From the NCBI GenBank assembly GCA_029718625.1, contig CM056378.1, positions 58,675,027-58,739,026 on the forward strand: 64,000 nucleotides of DNA, read 5' to 3'. Source of the stretch: Synaphobranchus kaupii. Lineage: Eukaryota > Chordata > Actinopteri > Anguilliformes > Synaphobranchidae. Position numbers and translations under genes: made by a program. The notes beneath the pieces are model-generated. The model searched no databases and was not told the DNA's origin. It saw only the letters and a program-made list of their open reading frames with translations. Shown one piece after another: positions 46,188 to 55,965 of the stretch. Position 1 is the stretch's first letter, and every line of letters begins with the position of its first letter.

Positions 46188-49100
46188 ATTTATTTATTTT
46201 CTCCCCTTTCACCTAAAATTCCCATGAGCTGGTTTGTCCTAGAATCACCAGACTTGGCACGCTTGTTGGGAATCCCTCAACTCTTGAATCCTCTATATTA
46301 TGATGCAGATTGAACACCTGGTGGCGCTGTAGTGCACGTGACAAATTTTTGAAATTGACACGCCCACTGCCGACGCCCCGTTTCACCTAGAGTCACAAAA
46401 TTTGGTATGCATGTCCATTTGCTCATTCTGAACAAATTTCCCTCAAGGACCCATAAAGTCCGCCATATTGGATTTTTTGCTAATTAGCATTTTTTGTAAA
46501 ACGCTTAAAATGCTACTCCTCCTACAAAGTTTGACCAATTGAGATGAAACTTGGTGTACCCACTCCTTAGACCATGTCTCATAAAAGCAATATTCGGAAT
46601 TTTGATATTTTCAAAGATGGCCGAATGACGAGCCAATGAAATTTCACTGGGCGTGGCTTATCACAAAATTGCTAATAATTCCAAAACGATTTAACAGAAA
46701 GCTATGAAACTTGGTAGGTCTGTTAAGAGTGCCATTAGGACTAGACATGTACAGTTTTATCCCAATCTATGTATGTGGTGGCGCTATAGAGTTCCAAATA
46801 TAAAGAAATATAAGAAAATTCACTAAAAATCACAGTTCCTTTGCAGAGATGTATAACTTGCTACAGTGACAAAGAGCCAGATTGGGATCATAGAACTTTA
46901 CTAATTTGGTGGGCGCCATCTTGAATTTGACGACATTTTGGCTTAAATGTACTCATTTATTACTTATTTGAGTTTTTCCTTAACCGCTTGGCTGATTAGC
47001 AGGAAACATGGCAAGTAGTTAGACGTTGTCATGATACAAGCTCACACCGAATTTCGTGGCGATAGGCCAGTTGGTGGCGCTGTAGTGCACGTGTAAATAT
47101 TGTGACATTGACACGCCCACTGCCGACGCCCCGTTTGACCTAGAGTCACAAAATGTGTTGTACAGGTCCCTCTGCTCATGCTGAACAAATGTACCGCAAG
47201 GATCCATGAAGTCAGCCGTATTTGATATTCCGCTAATTAGCATTTTTTGTAAAACACTTAAAATGCTACTCCTCCTACAAAATTTGGCAAATTTACATGA
47301 AACGAGGTACACGAACTCCTTAGACCATGCTTCATAAAAGTTATATTCAGAATTTTGATATTTTAAAAGATGGCCGAATGACGAGCCAATGAATTTTCAA
47401 TGGGCGTGACTTATCACAAAAATGCTGATAATTCCAAAATCTTTTGACAGAAAGTTATGAAACCTGGTCTATTTATTTAGAGTAACATGTGGAATTGACC
47501 TCTACAGTTTCAACCCAATCGAGCCACGTGGTGGCGCTATATAGATCCAAATATAAGAAAATATTTAAAAATTCACTAAAAATCATTGACACGCCCACTG
47601 AATACGCCCCGTTTTATCTAGAGTCACAAAATGTGGGATAGAGGTCCGGCTGCTCATACTGAACAAATTTGCCTCAAGGAACCATCAAGTTAGCCCTATT
47701 GGATTTTCCGCTAATTAGCATTACTTGTAAAACACTTAAAATACTACTCCTCCTATAAAATTTGACCAATTTACATGAAACCTGGTAAACACACTCCTTA
47801 CACCATGGTACATAAAACCTATATACAGAATTTTGATATTTTAAAAGATGGCCGAATGACGAGCCAATAAATAACCAGTGGGCGTGGCTTATCACAAAAA
47901 TGTTAATAATTCCAAAATCATTTCACAGAAAGTTATGAAACTTTGAAAGTCTTTTAAGAGTAACATCTGGACCTGACCTCTCCAGTTTCAACCCAATCGA
48001 GCCATGTGGTGGCGCTATAGAGATCCAAATATACGAAAATATTTTAAAATTCACTAAAAATCATTGACACGCCCACTTGCCGACGCCTCGTTTGATCTAC
48101 AGTCACATAAGTTGGTGGATACATCCCGCTACTCCTGCCCAACACATTTGCCTCAAGAAACCATGAAGTCTGCCATCTTCGATTTTCCGCTAATTAGCAT
48201 TTTTTGTAAAACACTTAAAATGCTACTCCTCCTACAGAATTAGCCCAATTTGCACCAAACCTGTTCAAGGTACTCAACCCGCATCCCTACATACATGCAT
48301 TATTTTACTAAGGCGTATGTCAAAAATTGGCCGAATCAGAAGCCAATGAATTTTGCATTGGGCGTGGCTTATCGCACAAATTCTAGTACTTCTAAACCCG
48401 TTTGATATAAAGTTCTGAACTTGTTGGGTTGATTGAGAGTTAGATCAAGACTTGAACCCTGCAGTTTTAACCCAATCAATCTGCGTGGTGGCACTAAAGA
48501 AATACAAATGTTGGGATGGCAGGTATGCCATCCGCCAAGTACACTATCTCTGCTTAACAGGCCGTCTACCTACTATACCAACTGTGAAAGTTCCAGTAGC
48601 TTAGTGGTTAAGGCATTTGACTGCCGTGTAGTAGGTTGGTGGTTCGATCCCCACATATTCCCAAGTTTTTTTTGAGGCACACAATGTGCATGTCAGTGTT
48701 AAAATGTTCTTTTTATTGCAAAGGCTAGGAAATTTCACAATATTACCTGTTATCTGTTTGAATTATGAAGTCAGTAAGCCAAAACAATCTGATACCGCAA
48801 CACACAAGTCTTATTTGGCCTCCTCATTTCTGTTAACCTGCTTAGGCCTAGTGGATACAGTATTGGCTGTCCATGTGTATGTGGTCAGCGGTTCAATTCC
48901 GGCTTGGTACCAATGGCTCGGTTAATGTTTGGCAAAACTATTATGCAAATGCTATGCTTCTTTTAATGTTGTTTTCACATTAAGAAACACCTTTTTATTG
49001 CAAAAGTTAAGAAATGTAACAGTATTAACTGTTCACTGTTTCACTTGTACTTAAAAGACTTAATACACAAGCCCTTACCGGATCGGGTAAAGATACCATC

Positions 49101-49247
49101 AGCAATGGCAAAAGCCCTGATTAGAAACAAATATTTGTATTTTGGGTCAACCCTGTCTAGAGCTGTCTACCATTTTGCAGTTTCTGCATTTGACAAATGC
49201 AGCTAATGCCGCACGGTCCCCGGAAATCGCTGCTTGCAGCTATATTT
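46188..49247 (+). mobile_element. Helentron-like (HINE) unit 5 of 5, 5'-truncated
   Basis: About 3060 bp. The 5' end is replaced by a TTTA run and the unit starts at CTCCCCTTTCACC. It has the first-interval block and three 478-bp subrepeats. The 3' hairpin and TATAT end are intact and run straight into the hAT sequence 'tttaaatagttt'. Confidence 0.75.
48597..48673 (+). promoter_or_regulatory. tRNA-like Pol III cassette, unit 5
   Basis: A box TAGCTTAGTGG, B box GGTTCGATCCC (48641-48651), T8 at 48666-48673. Confidence 0.75.
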
Positions 49248-49596
49248 TAAATAGTTTTTATAACAAACAAAATGCAAAATAACGTTATTTTGGTAATTAG
49301 AAGGTAGAGTAAGATTCCTTTGAACAATTTAAGTGATAGATGTGCACAAACACCAATCATAGGTCAAAATATCACTAACTTTAGCCGATTTTGAAAAACC
49401 GGAAATGCTACTGAATGAAGAGCCGTTTGGGGAGCTGAGCCAAATGATCTGACTCACTGAAAAGAGCCGGAATGCCCATCACTACTCTACACAGTCTTGT
49501 CACGCATTTAGGGGTATTACAGACAGCTATTGTGGTAGGCTAGTTACTGTCGTCAGCTGTAACCTAATGACTGTGAACATGCAACAAAACAGTTTT

Positions 49597-50862
49597 TGTA
49601 ACGTTCCGCTCCCTTCCTGTCCGTTTTCCATGTTTTCCTTGTTTCCTTCCGTGTCATGTTGGATCCCGTGTCCGTGTTTTCCCCCTGGCTGTGGACTGGG
49701 CGTTTCTCTCGGGTTTATTTCGGCTCATTTTCCACTTTAGCTTCCGCCTATCACTCTCCCCTCTCGTTACTCACATTCCTCACTGCTGTGCTTCGGCAAT
49801 CACTCCCGATTAAACATCACACCTGTTTCTCGTTTCTCCTTCATTTCCTGCACCATTTAAACCCCTGGCTGGCTGCTAGTCGGCGCCAGTTCGTTAACTA
49901 ACCAACCGTGTTTACGTCATGTCACGCTTCTGGTCCTGTATTCGTCAGCTTGCTGTCTTGTACCTGTTTACCTGGTTTCCAGTCTGGTAGCTATCCCTCC
50001 GAAACATTCTCTGTTGCATGCTACTTACCTGTCTCCCTTCAACCTCCAGACGCCGCGGTTCCAGCCTCCCGGTAGCTGTGTCTTGTCCTCCCTGTTACGT
50101 ACCTCCCGTACTTGAGTTACGGTTCCAGGATCCCTGAATGTTAGCCGGCTTCAGCAAGAATTGCCCGAGCCACGCCGCACCTTCCAAATCGGCGGAGCTT
50201 TCTTCAGCTACAGTCCTGTCTCAGTACCCTGCTATTAACCTCTGCTTTCTACCCGATTATTCAAGCTACCTATCCAGTTCCAGTCCAGCTCCAGCCCTGG
50301 TCTTGTCCTGTACCGGTGTTTCGTACACCTCCGTTAAAGTCCAGTTCCGGCTTGGAACAAGTTCCGTGCCGCCTTCCGTTTTCCTGAGTGGACCTCCCGG
50401 TCCAGTTCCAGTCCAGTTCCAGTCCAGTTCCAGTCCTGTTCCTGTCCAGTTCCGGTGTTTTATACACCTCCGTTCAAGTCCAGTTCCGGCTTGGAACAAG
50501 TTCCGTGCCGTCTTCCGTTTTCCTGTGTGGACCTCCCGGTCCAGTTCCAGTCCTGACCCGGTGCCGCTACTCCACCTTCCCTACCCAGTTCCGGCTTGGA
50601 ACTGTAGGGCACTTCCGCACCCAGTCCGGCTTGGACTCCTAGTCCTGCACCCTTTTGGTTCCGGCTTGGAACCTACCTTGACTTTCAAGCCCAGCTCCGG
50701 CTTGGAGCAGTCCATAAGGGACTCTACTTATGTTTGTTAATTAACCTGTTTTCCTTTCCTGTACAGCTTTGGGACTACCCCAACGCTTAAATAAAATTCC
50801 ATTTTCTTGAATCTGTCTCCTGGTCGTTGCACTTGGGTTCGTCCCGTATCAGGATCGTAACA
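49597..50862 (+). repeat. Solo LTR (1266 bp)
   Basis: Starts TGTAACGTTCC and ends GATCGTAACA, with the 5-bp duplication GTTTT at 49592-49596 and 50863-50867. AATAAAATTCC near 50791 fits a poly(A) signal. The middle (50270-50710) is built from short direct repeats of CCAGTTCC and CCGGCTTGGAAC, which keep a 200-codon shadow frame open. There is no internal retrotransposon region. Confidence 0.85.
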
Positions 50863-50867
50863 GTTTT

Positions 50868-51767
50868 GATATCATAGATTGGCACCTCATGATTTTTGAG
50901 CCACTTGTTGCACTTTTATTCTACGTTACACCATAAACCTTATAAGTTGCACCACAGCCAAATAGCCAGCCTTTGAACCTTTTAAGCCTAATGCCCGGAA
51001 CCCACCAGACGCGCAAGCTGAAGTGCACGCACGCGCGCACTGTTGCGCTTCACTTCCGCTCCCATGTTAACAAATTGCCGCGGTTCTCACCGGCCATGCA
51101 CGCACGGCTGGTGGGTGGACAGCCCGCGGACGTGGAGCTGATTTTTCCGCTCTGGGGGGAATTTTCTGGTCATCCGCATGCGCAATCTTATAGAAATACA
51201 TTGTATGTGCTCAATATCTGCATCATATCACTACGTATTAATGTTTTTCAACGTACTAATAGTTTTACTATTGTTATTAATTATTTTAATACATATTATA
51301 TTTTAATATAGGCCCTAATGAAAAAGGGAACAGAGACAATCACCATTGTGGGATGAATGAAGTTAAATCAAGTCATACATTTTGCATATAACCAATCCCG
51401 TTTTTTTCCCCATAGTTTTGTATAATCAATCAGTCTCATAAACTTTTATATACTATTCTCAAAAGAGAATATACCAACTAAAAATGGGTAACTTAAATGA
51501 ATAATTAATTAGCAATAAAATTACACATTAATAATTATCTTAGCAAAATCACAATATTATGTACTCAGTTGATACCGAATTAATATAAATGATTCAGCTA
51601 AAAGGTGAAGGCATTTCGGGGAATCCCTGTGATTAGCGTTGGCTGACTAAGTTCAACACAAGAGCAACATTAATACACACAATCTTGGAAAATGTAATAG
51701 TTTATTGAACACAAAGTACCAAACAGCAACGATTCACTACTAAAATGTACAACAAACTATGTGCGAA

Positions 51768-51829
<62 letters not shown>

Positions 51830-52875
51830 GGGCGCACGTGGAGGTTTCCATGTTCTCCTGCGTGTGGGGGGTTGCCTCAGACACGTTGTGGAAGAAAATT
51901 CAGGTATGAAAATTAATCATCCAGAATGTATCTAAATATTATTGGTATAAACAGTATTTACATAATCCTGGTAGGCACTGTTCAGGGTGTAAAGGGAAGG
52001 AGATTGAGGGAGTGCCCCTCATCTTCCACCCAGGTATTCCTACAGGTAAATGCATGAGGGGGAATGATGAGGCCTAAAATAATATATGACCAATATATTT
52101 GATTATACACGATATACTATATAATCACTACAGACCACTGTATGGTCGGAGTGCAGAAATAAAGGCCCTGTCCTGACTTTATGTAAGGATGTTGTTCTGT
52201 GCCAAGCAGTGCCTTGACCGGCTTACGGAACACTTACATAAAGATGATATTCTGTACAGGGGGGTCTGGGCCAGTTTGCAACACAAGTCTAATGTTCCTC
52301 TCAAAACCAGAACCAGCGCACACACCTACTGTATATACTCACACACAGGCCTCTCACCATCAAGGACACACCGGAATAAGGGGCCCAGTCACACTTTTAA
52401 TTGCTTTTGGAAGGATCTGAGCGAGATAAAGACTCCCTCAGCCTTCCAGAAAGTTCCGCCTAGCTTCCTTGCCTAGCTGAAGTGTCAGAACAAGATATAT
52501 ATTCACGCAGATGTGCTCATTATTTTGCAAAAGCCTATTTAGATACCTAGACTAGGCACTTTCTAATCTAGATGGAGTGTCAAAATGAAATATATTCACA
52601 AGTATCCGCTCATTTTCTTACAAAGGCCCATTCAGATGCATTTATAGGTGTTCATCTTCAAAACAAAGGGGCACAGACACACTCAAGGATTATAATACTA
52701 CAAAAGAATCTTGCATATTATAGAATCTCGATATATCATATCTTGCATACACTGTTGGATCGAAATGAACAGGTAAAAGTTTGCATAACAAGTAAATTAT
52801 ATCAGAGGTTCTCTCAAAAATGGTAGATGAAAATTAACCACAATTTAATCTGGTCCACAGTTAGTCGCTTTAATT
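50868..52875. other. Unassigned DNA with GT microsatellite
   Basis: No supportable gene. It holds a (GT)n tract at 51770-51828, a GC-rich patch near 51000-51180 with CACGCACGCGCGCAC, and short frames without recognisable domains. Confidence 0.4.
51770..51828. repeat. (GT)n microsatellite
   Basis: About 29 uninterrupted GT dinucleotides. Confidence 0.95.
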
Positions 52876-53346
52876 GGGATGGCAGGTATGCCATCCGCCA
52901 AATTACGGCTTGGCGGGGCATGCCCCATACCTATACAGCACAGAGAGTTTGGCACTTTTCAGGGTTTCCTACAGAAGTAACCACAATGACCATAGACTCT
53001 CAGCCCTTAAAAACATTAACTTCAGTATGTTCTGACCTCATGTAACCACGCAGCATTCAGATACAACTTCACACATCCACACAATAAAGCCCCAAACTTG
53101 GGTTATTTTGCCGTTTTTCTCCTTCCTCTTCTGCTTCTTCTTCTTCTTCTTCTTCTTATTCTTCTTCCCATTTTTCCTGCCAAACTGCCTGCCTCCGTGG
53201 CGATGTTATCCAATGGGGAGAATTATTCTTTGAGGGTATGGTCCGTATACCTGCTCATCAAGCTTATCGTCCAATAAAAATGCTTCATACTAATGTTTTT
53301 TAATGGTAATGTAGCTAATGGCTTCATGCTTTCCAAGAAGCTACTG

Positions 53347-53400
53347 TGGCTTAGTGGTTAAAACTGCAGTCTCTCACACAGTGTATTGTGGGTTCGAGCC
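53347..53400 (+). promoter_or_regulatory. tRNA-like A and B boxes
   Basis: TGGCTTAGTGG (53347-53357) matches the A-box consensus and GGTTCGAGCC (53391-53400) the B box, 33 nt apart. The first T run downstream is TTTT near 53418. Different in sequence from the array cassettes outside the boxes. Confidence 0.6.
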
Positions 53401-53581
53401 CAGCAGGGCACATGTGTATTTTCCACAAAAATAATGTGCAACTGTTAAGTACTTCATTTCTTAGACTGTTGTTATTTTCACATTGACACATTAACGTATT
53501 TTTATTGCAAAGGCAAAAGAGGTTCACAATATTAACTGTTCAATGTTTCACTTGTATTTCACTTGTACTATATGACACCGT

Positions 53582-53617
53582 CCCCAAACCAGACGCTCGC
53601 TTTTGTCTGGTTTGGGG
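53582..53617. other. Perfect 13-bp hairpin
   Basis: CCCCAAACCAGAC (53582-53594) pairs with GTCTGGTTTGGGG (53605-53617), loop of 10. It may be the 3' terminal hairpin of the family B element, or a transcription terminator-like structure. Confidence 0.7.
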
Positions 53618-53714
53618 AGGGTGTTACGCTCTGCTCTTGCGGTCATGACTGACTGTGGAAACCCCTTGCCTCGGCCAACATTTCTTTATTCATTAATTTC
53701 TTCACTTCAGCTCT

Positions 53715-54625
53715 GTTCACTTTATCCTTTTCACACATAACACAAGGTCACCATCAACTAACTACTAGGAAAATTAAGAATTTATGATAATAGCCTGCAT
53801 TAAGAATTGAGGATAGCCTCTTTTAAGCTGTAAGCCTTTAAGCGATCGGATGTATAAACCGCCAATTCCCCAAACATATCTGATTCATGGTTAGTCACTT
53901 ATAAATAAATAGATAGCCTCCGAATGTGGCTCTAGTCTACGCTACTCTGCTGATAATGTAGCTTACTGCAAACACTTTTAATTATTATAATAATAATAAT
54001 AATAAGAAGAAGAAGAATAATCTCTGGTATGTACTTTCTTAGTAGTATCTACTGTTTTCTTTCTGGCTAAGATTCCTGGGAAATATGCGTTGTCCAATTA
54101 AGCTTGTTCGCCAAAGTTACTTCCTGCTTCTCGTCAGGAAGCAGAAACAAGCTAGGCTACTACGAAGCGAATCAACATGCATCATAGCCTACATTCATTG
54201 CACTACAGAAAACTAAACTAAACCTAGCTGTCTGGTAACAAAACATTTCCCGCAGGTAACGTTCTACTCTATCGGGAAAAAAAAAACTCACAGTGCAGAA
54301 AAAAACTCACAGTGCAGAAACTCACTAGCTCGCTCGCTAGCTCGTAGCCCACACATGGAAGGTTGGAGTTACGCATCCGGCAATCCAGTGTTGAATAGCC
54401 TAACGTTTTGGTTGGCCCTATTTTAAAACTGTATTTCCATATTTTACTGATGCAAACTATGTAGGCTGTACTAGCTACTTAGGCTGTATGTCTTTCAGCT
54501 AGAATGTCTTTGTGTCTAGCCCATTGTGCATGTATGTCTCCATGTAGACTTGGTTCATTAATTTACATGCTTCTTCATGATCCATAGCTCAGGTGGTGCT
54601 GTTCATTGTATCTCATTACACATTA
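53715..54625 (+). repeat. Repeat family C, copy 2
   Basis: Plus-strand counterpart of 28970-29770. It also contains a short AAT/AAG microsatellite near 53983-54017 and a direct duplicate of AAAAACTCACAGTGCAGAAA near 54283-54320. Noncoding. Confidence 0.7.
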
Positions 54626-54778
54626 AATACTGCTCATCTACAAACACTTTTAATGTACGTAATTGTGTGCTGTCTGTAATAGGATAAATGTTCTCATTCT
54701 TGTCAATAGAAGGCGTTATGGTTAAGCGAATGTCTGCAGACATTTGTTTGGAAAGCATATCTCTCTCCGTGTTTATCT

Positions 54779-55800
54779 TCATGCATTATTTATAATTAGT
54801 TAGCTATAAAAAATAAGTGATATCAGATCAAAAACGTCTACGACGTAAAAAAAGGCAAGTTACTCACGCATAGCCTACATAGCGCTGTCCATAAGTTCTT
54901 AATTCCAACTTGCAAAAACTAGGCCTGCCTTTAAAAGTCTTGATATCAAAATGTGGCGAAGTTACATTACATTACATTCATTTAGCAGATGCCTTTATCC
55001 AAAGCGACGTACAATAAGTGCATACAGAGACGTCATCAAGATCACTACAGAACAGACAAAGCACATCCTTCCCATAATGTAGCAGCTATCCCTAGTAATG
55101 AACGTTGACTGTAGTTCACAGTAAGCTGTGGGTAAATCAGCTATACTACACTTCTATTCTAAATACTATTATAAACTATAACAAACAGACAGGAAAAACA
55201 CAGGGAACTAGTAAACACAGGAAACTGATATTCCTAGGTTAGAATATCAGTCAAGGTAGAGTCTGGAGAGGTGTGTCTTCAGGCCTCGACGGAATGCAGG
55301 CAGGGTTCGACTAACAATATTGCCTATTTAGTGTAGCTCACACTAAATAAACTAGCTCTATTCCAAAGCAATGCTATCCAAACTTTCCTAAATTATTTAA
55401 TGCAACTTGGCCCTGTGTTTCTTCATCTTACCATCTCAAGAGAATGTGGTCAATGAAACTGTATGTGCCACATAAAACTTCAAAATGAAAATAATTTATA
55501 GTGGAAATGATTCAGATGTGTTGCACTGCATCCACTGCTTTGGGTCTATGAAAAGCATAGAATGAATAAAATGTATTATTATTATGTATTTATTTATTTA
55601 TTTGGATTTCTATCAAAACCTGTGTGGTCCTACAGAGCATAGATATCCTTGTGTTCACAAAATTATGTTTACAAATATCATAAATACTATTATGTTAAGA
55701 AAATTGGTACTATTACTTATTTGCCACCATCTGACCCACAAACATGTCTGGATACGTTTGTAAAAATGCTTTATGTACGCTATTTTCTAGGTAAAAATAT
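54779..55800 (+). repeat. Repeat family A, copy 4
   Basis: The longest copy, from 'gcattatttataattagttagct' through TTGATATCAAAATGTGG (interrupted by a short repeat) to the distal segment with CCACAAACATGTCTGG shared with copy 3. Noncoding. Confidence 0.78.
54966..55309 (+). mobile_element. Teleost ACATTACATTA-type short repeat, inserted in A copy 4
   Basis: Starts with ATTACATTACATTCATTTAG, has the core CAGATGCCTTTATCCAAAGCG and ends in 'ggaatgcaggcagggttcg'. A copies elsewhere read straight across this point (AAGTTACAACTAACAATATT). An inverted, shorter copy lies at 58785-59036. The motif is very common in bony fish genomes. I do not assign a class. Confidence 0.8.
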
Positions 55801-55889
55801 TACTCATTTTTATCTGCATTTATTTATTCATCACCCCTTTCTCTACTGTACATTTTCTAAAGTAAACTTGCCAACAAAGTACAACCATA

Positions 55890-55965
55890 TCCTTTCTGGA
55901 GTGTAATTATTCATCAACTGTTAAAAACATTAATTGAAATCATATGTTGTTCCATGAGGCACAAT
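55890..55965 (-). repeat. Repeat family A, copy 5, first part
   Basis: The inverted counterpart of 5168-5243 (ATTACACTCCAGAAAGGA … CCTCATGGAAC). It ends at GGCACAAT, the hAT target duplication, and resumes at 63809. Confidence 0.78.

Larger units (their letters stand above)
33682..49484 (+). mobile_element. Short hAT-type element carrying the five-unit array
   Basis: Ends TAGTGGTGTGTCG and …CCCATCACTA, imperfect inverted repeats, flanked by the 8-bp duplication CTCTACAC (33674-33681 and 49485-49492). Without the array (34176-49247) only about 730 bp remain, matching the intact 757-bp copy at 61442-62198 on the opposite strand. It has no transposase. The ends are rich in GAGCCGGCTC palindromes (AGAGCCGGCTC). 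Confidence 0.9.
52876..53640 (+). repeat. Repeat family B, copy 2, with tRNA-like segment and 3' hairpin
   Basis: Begins with the hairpin GGATGGCA-GGTA-TGCCATCC (52877-52896) and the palindrome GGGGCATGCCCC (about 52916-52927). It continues collinear with 5246-5562 through a CTT tract. A tRNA-like segment follows (A box 53347-53357, B box 53391-53400), then TTTTTATTGCAAAGGC and ATTAACTGTTCA as in the array units, then a 13-bp perfect hairpin at 53582-53617. It looks like a distant cousin of the array unit. Confidence 0.65.

Noticed and set aside
35894..48673. Five real tRNA genes
   Set aside because: The A and B boxes are good but no acceptor stem forms, the anticodon arm is weak and position 33 is not T. 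They are better read as tRNA-like Pol III cassettes.
34972..48925. Many 73-116-codon ORFs with similar proteins on both strands
   Set aside because: They are translations of the 478-bp subrepeats and the tRNA-like segment. They recur only because the DNA repeats, and none shows a known domain.
34176..49247. CRISPR-like or satellite array
   Set aside because: Units are kilobase-sized with defined ends and internal structure, in a eukaryotic setting. They are neither short direct repeats with spacers nor a simple satellite monomer.
50138..50740. 200-codon plus-strand ORF rich in Pro, Ser and Val
   Set aside because: It lies wholly inside a solo LTR and is kept open by short repeats. The opposite strand is open as well, and there is no domain.
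51702..51884. 60-codon ORF of Thr-His repeats
   Set aside because: Translation of the GT microsatellite.
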